Shown in pieces: positions 21,541-33,600 of a stretch of DNA of 64,000 bases. Under the pieces are notes generated by a model that saw only the letters and a program-made list of their open reading frames with translations, was not told where the DNA came from and did not search any database. The stretch is from Cyprinodon diabolis. Taxonomy: Eukaryota; Chordata; Actinopteri; Cyprinodontiformes; Cyprinodontidae. Each line of letters begins with the position of its first letter. The first letter of the stretch is position 1. The DNA lies in the NCBI GenBank assembly GCA_030533445.1, contig CM060064.1, positions 2,521,416 through 2,585,415 of the forward strand, given 5' to 3'. The position numbers and the translations under genes were made by a program.

Positions 21541-23144
21541 TCTAATCCATTACAAGGCTTTGTTGGGCTGCTGTATAAAACCTGGAACTCAACTCTATTC
21601 CTGACATTTTGAATTTAAATTTTGAGTTTAAAACTTAGCAGCTGCAGATGTCTGGAGATACGAGAACTTTAGATCTGACTAAATGAATATAATATTAATT
21701 ATTAAAGTGGAGTTGCTCAGGAGCTGCCAGTGTTTAACCAGGCCTAAAGTCCAGAAAAAGATTGAATTTGTGCAACAAAAAAAAAAGGTTTATATGATAT
21801 CAGTTGGATAACTAGAAGTTTTGCCGTGGAAATAAAATATTTATTCTGAATGTAAATCATCTTATTCCATTTAGTGGATTGTGTAATTTGCTTAAAATGA
21901 GGATAAATATTGTCAAAGGGGTAAAGCTGCAGTGTTTCCGTGTTGCTGTGGATCGAGGTGGTGACCAGGCGCGTCCACAGCTGCTCCCCCTGGTGCATAT
22001 AAAAAGGACATCCTTCTAAACTGCTGTTTCAACTCTGAACTATCTGACCGTGTAACATAGGGAGGGAACCTGTCAATCAGAGCAGAACTTCATTTTTCTG
22101 ACACTGATAACACTTATGCCGTTTCTCAATATGCGTTCTTGAGCCTTCTCGTGTGCTTGTGACACGTCATCAGCCTCAGCCCGAGCACTGTTCCAATTCC
22201 AGACTGAGAACGCACCAAATCCCCGGATGTTGTTCTCCGGGGAGCGCTCCATTGAAAGTTAAAAGTTCTCTTTTCTGTTGTTGTTGTTCTTCAATAAATG
22301 TAAGTTTTAAGATCATTGAGGCGAGAATATTAGACTTTTAATCGTAACTATGTGGTCCATTTACCGATTTAATGAGTAATTTAAAAAAAGATTTCCGAAG
22401 TTGAGAGGAGCGTGGGAATAATTTGTTATCCAGAGACTAATAATAACAGCAGGTGAAATGCAGCTCTAGACGAGCAGAGCGTGTGATGATGTCATCAGTA
22501 CGCTTCCATTCCAATTGACCCATATTTATGCTGCGTGCTCCTGTTCTCCCAGAGTCTAGACTTTCCTGTGTTCTTCTCAAGAACAGACTTGGTGAGAACA
22601 TGTGTCCGCACTCGCGTTCTAGTGAATTTAGAAAGGGCCTTAATGTTCACACTAAAGACTTTCCTCCACAGCCTCTAGCGACAGATATTTTCTCTCTCCC
22701 TCCATTTTTCTCCCCTGACATGGAAACGGTTCCCATGGCGATGGGATTGTTTATTAAAGAAGCTGCTCACAGTTCTGAAACTTTCATGTTCAGCTGACCC
22801 TTTCAGCTGATTGGGCGAATGGAATCCTAGTGCCCGCCTACCACAGTTTGGTTTAAGCCAATCAGCATAAGAAATGAAAATGTCAGCAGACGCCATGAGA
22901 GACTACAATAGTTTTACCGTTTCTTTTTCAGGGATGAAATCTCTATCCAACAGAAGCGACAGCAGCAGATCGTCCTGAGCCGCCATGTTTAGTTTTGGAT
23001 GGCTGTCCAGCTCTCTGCTTTCTTAGCCATAGAACTGCAGTGTGACGGGCCGACCCATTGGGGTCAGGCTGGAAGTCAGGCTGCAGGCGGTGTTGAAGTA
23101 GCGCTGAACAGTCAGGCTTTCATTGGGAAAGAAGAAACTCTCAC
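21541..23144. other. ascc3 intron, remainder
   Basis: 22110-22620 has several copies of gcgttct/agaacgc-type sequence and may be a degenerate MITE, but paired termini could not be defined. Confidence 0.35.
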
Positions 23145-23280
23145 CCTGGCTCCTCCAACGAAGGCCGGTGCTTTCGTTGCTTCTGCATAGCTGTCGTAGA
23201 CGTTGGGGTATCGGATCCGTTCATAGACTCTTTCTCTAGTGAGGACGGGTTCGTAGCGTGCATTCAGCAAGGCCTGCTCT
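23145..23280 (-). CDS. ascc3: ascc3 internal exon 3 of 4 in window
   Basis: This 136-bp minus-strand exon has acceptor ttttcttctcacag and donor GCCAGG|gtgaga. It is one base plus 45 codons. The peptide is (R)EQALLNARYEPVLTRE, then RIRYPNVYDSYAEA, then PAFVGGAR. It corresponds to the EQALLNAR...YPHVYDSQAEAMK..AF..GAK segment of vertebrate ASCC3, which directly follows FDPKELR.QR of the previous exon. The first A completes the Arg codon left open by that exon. Residues ATKAP replace the usual AMKTS, a small divergence. The intron to the next exon is 2156 bp. The plus-strand reading frames overlapping this exon are shadows. Confidence 0.95.
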
Positions 23281-23710
23281 CTGTGAGAAGAAAAGGAAAG
23301 GTCATAAAAAACAGGAACAGAAAACCATCAGAACCGCACTCATTAGAAAGTCCCGTTTATTTGGGGAGAATCCATCATGTCAGTCCATGGAAACATGGCT
23401 GCTGACACGTCTTTTCGCTCAGCTGGCTGTGATCAGCCAAGCTGCCTCCATAGCAGGACAGGAAGTGTGTTCCGAGTTCCAAGTTCAGAGCAACATCAGT
23501 TCATCACGTGTTCTTAGATAAATTAAAAACTGATTAATCCAGCTTACTGTCTCACCTTGCCAATTTATCCAGCGAATGCCTGACATCCAAGAATCTTCTA
23601 AAATGCTGGCATACGTTCTATGTATTCTTTCAAATTTGGGTGTATGCATAGTGTTCATAATGAGTCCAGAACTTATGTCCAATGACAGTCTAACCTTAGC
23701 ATAACGCACA

Positions 23711-23746
23711 GCAGCGTAATGCCCATGCTCATGGGCATTACGCTGC
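23711..23746. repeat. perfect hairpin, 16-bp stem, 4-base loop
   Basis: GCAGCGTAATGCCCAT at 23711-23726, loop gctc, then the exact complement ATGGGCATTACGCTGC at 23731-23746. It lies in the ascc3 intron between exons 3 and 2. Confidence 0.75.
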
Positions 23747-24940
23747 ATCAGTTAAAGCATGCTCAAAATTTCTCGACCTACTTGCCTACATGTGCCAGCT
23801 TACTTTAGCGTGCTCATAACTCATCCAACGTATGCCAAAGTTTTGGCCAGATTTTTCGTGCATCAGGCAAACGCTGGCCTAAATCATCAAGGTGTGACAG
23901 GAGCTTTGCAGAGTAATCCCACATGCAGACATTTAGCATCTTATTATAACCGTTTGTTTCAAAGCTGATGTTGATTATTTTGACCGATCATGGGATGAGC
24001 TGCTGATTATTTGAGCCGCCTTTCCTTTAACGCAATAAAAATGACAGAATGATAAGTGACAGGATTCCCAGTTTAAACAAAAATCAACATTTTTGCATTA
24101 ACCATGGATAGTGAGTGGAGGAGGGGGCAATGTAAACGCTTCCCTTGGTCTAGAGGCTGAATGTTCCAATCGATCTGTGAATGTATGCAGGTTTCAGCTG
24201 ATACAAATACAAAAATAAAAAGGTTCAGTTGGATCATTTTTAAAATATCGGCTGGCTGACGGACCGGTCTACGTCTAAACATGATTGTTTAACCAAACAG
24301 GCCTCACAGCTTGAAGGTTTTTTTAATCAAACTTATGGTCAATCAGATTTAGGGATAAAAAAAGAATACAGAGGCTATATCGTTCAGCCATAAGACCCTC
24401 GGCATCAGTCACTGATCATTTTAGAAGGACTTGGACAGTACAGGGAAAAATATCCTGACTGGGAAATCCTTAGCTTAGCTTCCAAAACAATAATAAGTAC
24501 CGTTTCTCCTGAGCCGATGCTCCGTTATTCTGGTCACCATGAATCTAAAAGCCTTAGAAGAAAACTAGACTCTAATTATATCATTTAAATGCTGTGTTCA
24601 AACCGAACCCTTCTGGAGCATCGGGGGCGGCCGGTTCATATGTGATGTGTATCATGACGACCATCAAAGCATTTTTAAACGTCCTGCAGTGCGTTTCAAA
24701 CTCCTGGCATCCTGAAGTGTTTTGAGCAGCCGGTCAGTGAGTTTTCACTGAGATATTGAGCTTTCAGGCCTCGACACCCATCAAGTTAGTAAATCTGAAC
24801 TTTTGCTGCTTGACACGGCGCATTAACCAATCAGAGGAGCTGATCTGAGAGTTGGCAGGGAGGCAGTCAGAGCATCAGAGCCACGACTTCTGCTCCATTA
24901 GAGCATGAAACCATCAAATGAAGCTTCACTGAGTTCACAT
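23747..24940. other. ascc3 intron, nothing recognised
   Basis: No motif or element end was identified. Confidence 0.4.
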
Positions 24941-24943
24941 ACA

Positions 24944-25150
24944 AAGGGTCTCCAGCCACCCTGAGGAGGAAGCTCACTTCAGCCGCTTTTATCCAGGACT
25001 TCGCTCTTTGCCTCATGGTCCAGATGTCCTGACATAGGGGAGGTGTAGGAATGTAGAATGACTGCTACATCGAGAGTTCTGCCTTTTGGTTCAGATCAAT
25101 GCAGAGTCTATCGATCTGCTGAAGCTCCCTCCTCCAACTTACCTCTCCGC
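24944..25150 (-). pseudogene. LINE fragment, same family as 8290-8870
   Basis: agccaccctgaggaggaagc, cacttcagccgcttttatcc and gaatgactgctacatcgaga track the corresponding sequence at 8570-8690 with many substitutions. It is short, decayed and antisense, like the other copy. Confidence 0.55.
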
Positions 25151-25442
25151 TTATCATTTTCCTCACATCGCGCTGAGTTTAACCCTGCTTTTTAATTAAA
25201 CAGATCACTGCTTCGTCATCCCCTGAAAATAAACTTTGGGAATAATCTTCCGCAGGAAAAGATGTGTAACGAGCTGCAGAGTCATCGAGATGTTTTATTT
25301 TTATTTGCCTGTTTTGTTTTATTTCCTTTGTTGGATTTTGGTAAAGCTGCAGTGGTGTCAGGGAAACGCAGAAGCTGGTGCTGTTTGGAGCGCAGGCAGA
25401 GACGGGCGGATGGAGAACAGGGAGAGTGTGGAGGTGACCTAC

Positions 25443-25644
25443 CGCTGAGCTCTCATCTCTTTGGGGTCAAAGGTTACCCCAACCTCTGAGAAGTCACTAT
25501 CATCGCCTTCTTTGGCTCTCTTTTTCTCTCGCTTTTCTTCTCGGCGGTAAATTTTCATCATTTGTTTCTCCTTCTCGGATTGGATGGTCACCTGGCAGCC
25601 GTAGGCAGGCTTGCTCATTTCGCCGCTGACCTTTCTGCTCACAT
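25443..25644 (-). CDS. ascc3: ascc3 internal exon 2 of 4 in window
   Basis: This 202-bp minus-strand exon has acceptor tttctttctttcag and donor CAGCG|gtaggt. It is read as 2 bases + 66 codons + 2 bases. The peptide contains KPAYGCQVTIQSEKEKQMMK, then YRREEKREKKRAKEGDDSD and FDPKEMRAQ. This is the highly conserved GCQVTIQSE.EKQ.MK.YRREEKR segment of ASCC3, a charged, probably helical stretch before the first helicase cassette. Its phases fit the exons on both sides exactly. It is separated from the upstream exon by about 23 kb of intron that is full of mobile elements. The assignment is made from remembered vertebrate ASCC3 sequence, and the agreement leaves little doubt. Confidence 0.96.
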
Positions 25645-25764
25645 CTGAAAGAAAGAAAGGAAACGTGTCGAATGCACAGTGGGTTGGAAAAGCTTTCCTT
25701 CCACTGGACTTTATCATTGATTGGTTTTTAATATTGGCCTGAAAGATAGAGGAAACGTTGAAAC

Positions 25765-26814
25765 ATGTCCGCATGTTACGACCTCCGTGCTATAAGGACG
25801 ACCTCAGCATCAACAGCAGTTCAACCCGATAATAAGATTGACTTTTCTTTATTATCATTTCTCATTTCTGGCTCCACTGAGCACGGTGGTGGCACTGAAC
25901 GGGTTAATGTTCCCCACTGCAGTCTCCCCTGTTTTAGACACAACAGCTCAATAAAGGGTAGAATTGCTGTTGAAAACAGATGAGATCTGATGATTGCACC
26001 GGGGCCTGGGCTGATTGACTGAATGATTTCTTCTTTATCTCGTCTAGTGGCTCTACCTACCGCACAGCTCCCCGCTCATCCTAACAGCTCTCCTCTTCCT
26101 GTCACTCTTAGCCTCCCTCCCATTACCTCTTCAACTCCAAACCCCTTTAATTCTGTCACCCTCTATGCACCGATTCCTCGGTCTAAGCCCTTCTCCTCCT
26201 CAGCCATCGCTCTCTCTGAGTACTAATGCGCCTTCTTTTGTGTTTCGAGCAGAAATTGCCTCCAAATTTGCAGGATTCTCATTTCCACAAGTGATCACGG
26301 TGCCATAATTGCAGAGGAGAGCACCGCCGGGATAGATCATGTTTGTTTACGAGCTGATTTCAAAGTGTTTTTCCCACATTTGAAGCCGAGGTCCTTCAGA
26401 TCATTATCATAATCTCTGGGGTAATTTTACAATCCAATATCACATCCCCACACATAAAACCCAAATGTTCTACAGACAATAACGTTTTTTTTCTTGCACA
26501 TGTCCCAGAAGATGCAAGGCTGTAGTGACTTGATGTCTCTCTCTGTGTTTTCAAACGTGACTTTGACGTTTAAATCGACCTGCGGACGGTTTGTGCCTAG
26601 CATGCTAATGCCTGCCCTACTGCTTTAGCTTTTTGTTTGATTTGGCCCAGAGGGACCAGCTTGTCTTTATCAGCTTTAGGTACTTGAAAAGTTTTTTCCT
26701 TTGGTCCAGTGTCGGCCCCGTTTGGCCAGTTCATCACCTTTCTGTCTGAACTTTGGGGTTTTCTTTACATATGTGATAGTAATAATAATCAAAGTGTTTT
26801 TGTTTGTCGTTTTC
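25765..26814. other. ascc3 large intron, nothing recognised
   Basis: 26020-26220 is a pyrimidine-rich open stretch without motifs. Confidence 0.4.
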
Positions 26815-27030
26815 AATTTAATTCAGTTTATTTCTATAGCTCCGATTCACATCACGCCATCTCAAGCCACTTTCCAGTTCACCAGATCATCCAGTCAGAT
26901 TGATTCAAAGTTTTCTATCTAAGGAAAACCAGCTGATTGCATCGACTCATTGACTCTTCAGCAATCCCTCACACTAAGCATGCTTGTAGCGACAGTGGAG
27001 AGGAAAAACTCCCTTTGAACAGGAAGAAAC
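26815..27030 (-). repeat. LINE-type 3' end, minus strand
   Basis: Complement of the repeat at 43240-43530. It starts with the A-rich tail side (caatttaattcagtttattt), then agttttctatctaaggaaaa, gactcttcagcaatccctca and ggaggaaaa-type sequence. A tail based on TTGAA units suggests an L2-like LINE or its SINE partner. Confidence 0.6.
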
Positions 27031-27253
27031 CATGAAGAAAGTTCATATTCAAATATTAGACATACCATTAAAAAAATAGCAAACAATGTAGTAGGATTCA
27101 AAATATAGATCACAAGAACAGGTCAAAAATATAGACAAGACATATCGTACTACTACCAGACATCATACATGCCCACCACCCGTGTTCCAGACACTCTTGG
27201 GTTAGAAATCAATACATATGTAGAAATGACAACAGTAACAATAATCCTGAGGT

Positions 27254-27272
27254 GGGGGGGGGGGGGGGGGGG
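27254..27272 (+). repeat. uninterrupted run of 19 G
   Basis: Homopolymer within intron sequence. It could form a quadruplex and may also vary in length or be an assembly estimate. Confidence 0.9.
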
Positions 27273-27689
27273 CTGAAACAGATGAAAACTCATGTTCAAA
27301 ACAGGAAATAAAAGGCTGCCAGATCTTGGGGTATCTCTCAGCATTGCCCTGTGAAGTAAATCTAAGATTCCTCTAGTTTAAGGTGAGCCCTCACCTCTTA
27401 CCCATTGTCTGTGGGCTGGTGCTGCTGTCTTTATCCAGGTAAATAATGAAGAGAATGCCATTGCTTTTCTTTGAGCAACCCTTGGATTTTGTGATGGGTT
27501 CTATATTTCTGTGGCAAATTGATGAAAAGTTTTTGAAATTTTTTGTCTAAAATTTTTTGAGCCCGAGGCATGTGGCATGTGTTGGCTGGCAGCCGTTTAC
27601 CTCTAGGGCAAGTAGATCGGCTACATATGGGTTAGCAAAGGTTTATTTTGCTAAGTTCTTGTTGGATAAATAAGTTAAATAGAAAAACA

Positions 27690-27815
27690 TTAAACATGCC
27701 TTTAAAGGCAGCAATTATACCAACATTGTAAAAAGACAAAAAAAAAAAACATTTTGCATTTAAGATCTAAAAAAAAAAGATTGCTTCTGTCAATCTGCTC
27801 TATCCCGTACGGAAG
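27690..27815. mobile_element. hAT MITE internal fragment
   Basis: ggcagcaattataccaacat and tctgtcaatctgctctatcc match the interior of the copy at 8923-9275. Confidence 0.5.
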
Positions 27816-27944
27816 CCGAGAGCAGTTGTACTCTACTTTTTTTCCCCATTGCCTTCTCGAGATAATGACAGAACTATCGCATTATCATGGTTAAACAATT
27901 AATTGTTTTCTTGAGATAACGAGATGATCAACTTGTATGAGTAA

Positions 27945-28066
27945 TAGGGATGGGAATGAAAAACCGGTTCCCGTTCAGCACCGGTTCCGTGTGGTCCAAT
28001 TCCATGGCACTGTTTGGCAGTTTGTAACGATTCTCTTAACAATTCCAGGAAGCATCAGAGCCTAGC
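27945..28066 (+). mobile_element. ZBED-type hAT element, left end
   Basis: It begins TAGGGATGGGAATGAAAAAC and continues with CCGGTTCC repeats, a typical start of BED-finger hAT elements. It is cut at 28067-28074 by the TTF-type hAT and appears to resume at 30110. Confidence 0.6.
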
Positions 28067-28315
28067 GCTGGGCACAGTGGCGCAAAAACCGGGTATGCAG
28101 CGCATGTAACGCATAGGGGCACTGCACTCGAGGGGGCGTCAAAAACCCCTCTAATAAAACGATCAATAACAGAGAGACAGCATTGATTATGCGCCCCTCT
28201 GATTATGCGCCCCCTTCACCTCCCCTCCTGTCGCTCTCCCTTCCCACACAGGTGGCTTGCGCACGCGCCCCTAAGAGGCGCACTCAGGCGTGTTTTTTTT
28301 TTTTTTTTTTTGGTG

Positions 28316-30072
28316 ATGGAGCGCCAGAAAAAAAAAAAACTATCCGGGGGGCAAAACAGAAAAAGAAAAAGGGAGAAGGATAAAGTTGTTGGCGGGATGA
28401 AAAAAAGCCTTTCAATGTGGTTGAAAGACAGTAGGTAAGTTCTGTCAGTGTATCGACAACAGGACAGGAGGGTTGTAAATATGCAGGTTAGATAAAGGTA
28501 GTCTGATACGGAGTCGCCCCATTTGGCTGTTAAATGTTGCGTCCCCTATTGAAACGATAAGGAACGCGATTTGTTCCATATTTCTAGGAATATCTGATAG
28601 ATACGCCTGTAACACACACATATCCACACACTAAGTGTAAGAATGACCGAAATAAAACTTGTGAAATATTAACACAGGAAAGCTAAAATGTCTTGGGCAG
28701 TGCCCAGCTATGGTCCAACACTTAGCTGCAATTTATTTATTAAAGAATCTGAGACTCCATTTGATGCCCTGAAGTGTTTTTGTTTTATTGACTGTTTTAT
28801 TATATTTGTTCTTGTTTTATTGGCTGTTTTATTTTACTTGTTCTTTTGTACTTCCTATAGTAATTTTAAAAAATTACATTTTTGGAAATTTTTATATTTG
28901 TAACTGTTTTTTACTGTATGTTTTTAATGTGGACCCCAGGAAGACTAGCTGTTTGCCATGGCAACAGCTAATGGGGATCCTTAATAAAATTACAAATTAC
29001 AAATTATTCACTCATATGTATATTTCTTATTATTGATTTTTTTTAATTAAAGATGAGTTGTACAAGTTTATGTGTGTATCAGACACATTAATCCAGTGTC
29101 ATTATAGCCCTTAGACTCGGTGACCCATGTTACCAACATTTTTGGCAGGGGGACACTGGAGTTTAAATGTTTTATTCAGTATCACTACAGTGGTGTGATG
29201 TATCTGATAAGTCAGATCAGATGCAGTGTCCAGTCAGTAACTGTTATCCAACAAGAAGATCATTCAAATTTAAAGATTAATTTTTAGTGTAGTTTGACTG
29301 CTTTATTTTTTAACCCTGCTTAACATAAAATTAATTTAATTCAGCTGTGAGGATGGAGAGAAAGAAGAGAAGATGACAGAGGAAGAATCAGGACAGACAG
29401 GGGAAAGCAACAGGTTGGTCTAATATTAGGTGGAAGTGAGGGAACAGCTACTTAATCCCAATCGATAATGTTTAAACATTATTTTTAAAAACTGTATTAA
29501 AATCTGTCATTTTTACAACTAATTTATAATGCTTTTTGAACATATGACTTAGTGGAGAACGCCACAGACAAGGGGTGAAGGAGACAGACATGAGGTCAGT
29601 GATAGAAGAGACAAGTGAGGACATCAGGTAGGAATAAATATATTAGGGAGGCAGCAAAAACACATATACCATAATGGTTGGAATTTCTGATGACCATCTC
29701 TCATTGTTTGTTTTTTGGGAAAATTGGGAGAATGTGGAACAGAAAGGTGCAGATGAGGGAGAGGAGCAGGGAGGACCAGATGATGAAGAAGAGGGAGAGG
29801 AGCATAGAGGTTCAGATGATGAAGAGGGAGAGGAGCAGAGAGCTGCAGAGGAGAGTGCTTAGACAAGGCTTTATTCAGAAGATCCATCTGAATGGCCTTT
29901 ACCACACAAAATGGGGGACATATTTAGGCAGTACATGGTTGAAAATGGCCCACCAAAAGTTTCTGATGGCCCATATCCAAGAGCAGAGAAGAGTAAGAGG
30001 TGTTTTTCCAAAGGATGATGTTTTCGTTTACTGTCTAATGGAGAGAAAGTTGAACGAGATTGGTTACTGTAC
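28316..30072 (+). pseudogene. TTF-type hAT transposase, 5' exons only
   Basis: Exon 1 (28316-28434) starts with Met after a poly-T tract and encodes LSGGQNRKRKREKDKV and MKKSLSMWLK, typical of the basic N-terminus of ZMYM/TTF-type hAT transposases, with a clean donor AGTAG|gtaagt. Probable small acidic exons lie at 29345-29413 (ends CAACAG|gttggt) and 29553-29627 (ends ATCAG|gtagga). The last part, about 29730-30072, has Glu/Asp-rich repeats, then DPSEWPLPHKMGDIFRQYM and LLSNGEKVERDWLLY, which lead into the TTF zinc finger. It has an in-frame TGA before LLSNGEK, and the finger cysteines, catalytic DDE residues and dimerisation domain are gone. It is not functional. Confidence 0.65.
28780..29010 (+). 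repeat. LINE 3' end inside the TTF-type hAT
   Basis: It contains gtggaccccaggaagactag, ctgtttgccatggcaacagc and taatggggatccttaataaa, and ends in attacaaattacaaatta, a short-period tail. This is a widespread teleost LINE 3' end (CR1/Rex-like by memory). It is 5' truncated and sits in the first intron of the transposase remnant. Confidence 0.6.
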
Positions 30073-30109
30073 GGGGGGTGGGGGGGCGTAGTTGCCCCCT
30101 GGCTGGGCA

Positions 30110-30640
30110 GCATGACTTACATCACGTTTTTTACACAACTTATGCACACGGCATTCCACAAGCAAGTACGGTGTGACATGGCGTAAGTCTAGAAAATCAA
30201 AACAAAAGCGGTCAAAGTGATCGAGAAAGATGGCAACAAGGTGCTTTGCAATCAATGCAAAGTGGCAATTACATCCGCAGGAGTTAATACATCCAACATG
30301 CAGAAACACCTGCGCACACAACATGGCATACATTTTAACGAATGCCGTATTTCTAATGCGCCCGGACAGAAGCTCCAGCTCTAACCAGCATGGAAGGAAA
30401 CTCTGGTGGTAAGTAGCTAGTTTTATATCACTGGCTGAGCTTAAATCATATTCTATTTCTGGAAATGAACCAGTTTCCTACCTCTCTTTGGGGTTATTAA
30501 GGGAGTGTGCCTTTCTCGTTTGTCCAGCCCTTCATTGCTAGCATGTTCAATTAGAACTAATGGTAGCTGGAATTCTTAAGCCTTTTTCAACATCTGAGCA
30601 GAGCAAACCATCGATTACTAAAGCTGTATGCACGAGGTAG
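30110..30640 (+). pseudogene. ZBED-type hAT transposase remnant (BED finger)
   Basis: The frame at about 30212-30345 reads VIEKDGNKVLCNQCKVAI and NTSNMQKHLRTQHG, a BED zinc finger with C-x2-C and H-x4-H. Weak similarity to later transposase segments (KPFSTSEQSKPSI around 30580) follows with stops and frame changes. It probably continues the element that starts at 27945. The catalytic core is absent. Confidence 0.55.
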
Positions 30641-33600
30641 GATATAAAATCAGTCATATAAAGATACTGACTGTAAAGATTAATGGAGCAGCCGAGGTTA
30701 CAAAGTCTGACAGCAGCAGTAAGGATCTGTGGAGGTGCTCTTTTGTGCATCTATGGTTGACAAAGGAGCACTGAAGGACCTCTCAAATTATCCAAACACT
30801 GCGTGCATTGGTTAGAAGACAATGGTCCAACATTGTTGGTATGTCATCGAGTCCTTCTCTCTCTCACCATCTGCCTGGAGTCCAGGGAACAACCGAATTA
30901 CCTTTATTTACTGTTCTACTCAGTAACAGATAAAGAGAGCAAGAAGAGGTTTCGTGTTGTTACTCCAGTCCAGTATAATGTTAGGAGTCCACTATCTGAA
31001 CATCATCTCCCACGATGTTCACCAGTGTCTGAGTGGTAAATCTGTCATCAGATGACTCTACTGAAACTATAACATAAAGTTCTGAATAGATATGCACCAG
31101 TCAGGATTTTGGGAGCCGAGTGCCGATCATGGATCATCATTCATAAATTCTGCTGTCTCATGTATATAGACATTGTGTTATTAGGTATCAGTGGTATAGG
31201 AGATAAAATTGCATTGCAAGGAGATGCTTTTAATAGATTAAAAAAAAAAATCAATTTAATTTAGATCTAAAAGGACTGTTTCATCATCCTACCTCCAGCA
31301 TAGACATCGACCAGCTGTCATTCTTCCACTTCCAGCAACTAGCCTCTAGAGGCTAACCTCTGCTAGCCGTAGCCTCTCCAAAGCTTTTCTTCCTGGGGGT
31401 TTCTCCAAAGAGCTGCTATCCTATCCCCAGGCAGTATTAGCTTCTCCCCCACTCAGCAGTTTCCGCAGCAGACTTCGATCTGATCTTTCGCTGTGCTCAC
31501 TGGGTCCTCCGCATTTAGCCAAGCTAGCCCCCATTAGCTGTAGCCTCTCCCCGCTCTGCCGCAGTTTCTCTAGAGGACTTATTTGAACTTCCACAGTGCT
31601 CATTCCTTTTCTTCCCTCTAGTATGCCATCTGTCCATAGTGATTCTCCGATCTACCGCTCTAGTGCCTTTGCTCAAGAGGGTGGTACAGCTGGCCACTAG
31701 TTACGATGCTTCCTCTCAGCCGCTGTTCTCACACTGATTTCCTGCTGCTCCTGCCTGAGTCCGCAATGCTGTCTCCCCTTACCTCTGTTGTCCAAGTGAT
31801 TTGTACGGGGCAAATCGGTGGTCTTCATAATAACTGTCCGATGTCGATATCGGCCAATCACATGAAAATTGGCCAATTTCCAAGCACTGGTGACTGACCG
31901 GTGCAAGTCTAGTTCAGAATGCGCTGTCTATACTCTAAGGGCCGCACATATCTGTGAATCCGTGAACATCAGGGCGGACTGCGCACAGACATAGAACATT
32001 TTTTACAGGCTGTATGCGCCGTCTCCCTTCACTATGGAAGCAAATCGTTACCATATTTCAAATGAAAAATCATTTTCAGAAATGCTTTTTCATTTTAAGA
32101 ATGTTGCTGCATTATTTGACTCATAAATGAAATAAGTAATTAATAATCCTGTTTGCTTAATTAAAATGAAAAAGAAAGACATTTGAGATTTATTTGTCAA
32201 AATGTACCCCAGCAAATACATACCAAAATTCAATTTGAAATGTAAAATTTGAAAATGAAAAAGCATTTCCAGAAATGTCTATATTTTATCTTGACATAAT
32301 GACCAGAGAAGAGGACGCAGCTCTGGTGAGTAACAGCTGGGGGACCTCTGTGGCCTCCCCTTTTCAGCCAAGGCCTCTACTGGCAAGTCACATGGCAGCC
32401 CCAGCCTACAAAGGTGTGACCTAACACCCCCCTCTCTCTGTGAGGACAGACAAAATCAAAGAGCACACAGGATCACTTTCTCTTTGCCTTCTCTCACTTG
32501 CCCATAAAGCTTGGCTCTGCTTTGGCAGGATCTCCACCACAGTGGAGATCAAAGGCCCAGGGGGAGCCCAGATCTCCAGAATCCTCAAAGATAAGTCAGC
32601 ATGGACCTTTCAGAACCAAACTGCTGTAAAAGACCTTTTGCAAAAGTCTCCAGAATTGAGAGACGGCCTGCCTAGATGAACCACTAAGACAAAGAGGACC
32701 CTTACTGTGAGCCACTGAGACAGAGAGAGACTGCCTTGCTGTTAGCCTGCCTGCTAAGCTGCTGGATGAAACTCAAGCCTTCCAATGGACATGGACAAAA
32801 AGGTTTGCAGGTCTGGCATCATTAGGGACAGTACAAATAATATGTCATTTGATTATGAGTAGACACAAGCAAACAGGAAGGACTGCATGCTATACTTTAA
32901 CATGTTTTGAGCTGTAGTTGAAGCTTGGACCCTTCCCTTCCTCTTTGTACATAGTTTAGTTTAGTTTTACTAGTTTTAGTAAAGAGTGTTAAACTGAAAT
33001 ATGTTTGACTTGGAGCTGAATGGTTTTTGTTAATAAACTCTTACATTTTGAACAGAAGTTGCAGGGAATTTATTCCATGTATGTGCAGAATTAACTGTTT
33101 GACCATGATTAGAGCTTGAATCACCCTTTCATTTATTGTTCTAACACACAGCTAGTAGGGCGTGTGTTCATAAACAATATATAACAGCCCAAATAATATC
33201 TGATTAAATAAGATATTTACCACCCCTACCGGGGAGGGAAATAAGCACCCTAAAGCATCAGAAATATAAATTCCCAACTGGCTGTGAGTTGAATAGAATA
33301 TAAAATCCCAACATTAATGTGGCATTCAACCAGGATGAGCATTAAACATTAAAATCACAACAAGAGCGTGCACGCTCTGTTTAAAAGCTGCTGTTTGTAT
33401 CACTCATACATGTTTACTTTCCAAAAGAAGATTTGCAATTTTTTCCACTATGTCAGATTCACCACTAGTAAGAAAAAAAGGGGACGAGTACGTAGGCCGG
33501 CCTTACGTAAACATATCACCAGAATGATTGATAGCTAGGAGGACCACTGATTGAGATGATCCACCCAGAAAAAGGACACCCTCCACTATACCTTAAGTTC

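Larger units (their letters stand above)
28075..30101 (+). mobile_element. TTF-type hAT element with 8-bp target duplication
   Basis: This 2027-bp insertion is flanked by GCTGGGCA on both sides (28067-28074, 30102-30109). Its ends are CAGTGGCGCAAAAACC and, complemented, CAGGGGGCAACTACGCC. It carries the first exons of a TTF-zinc-finger transposase and has lost the catalytic region. A LINE 3' end sits in its first intron. Confidence 0.75.
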
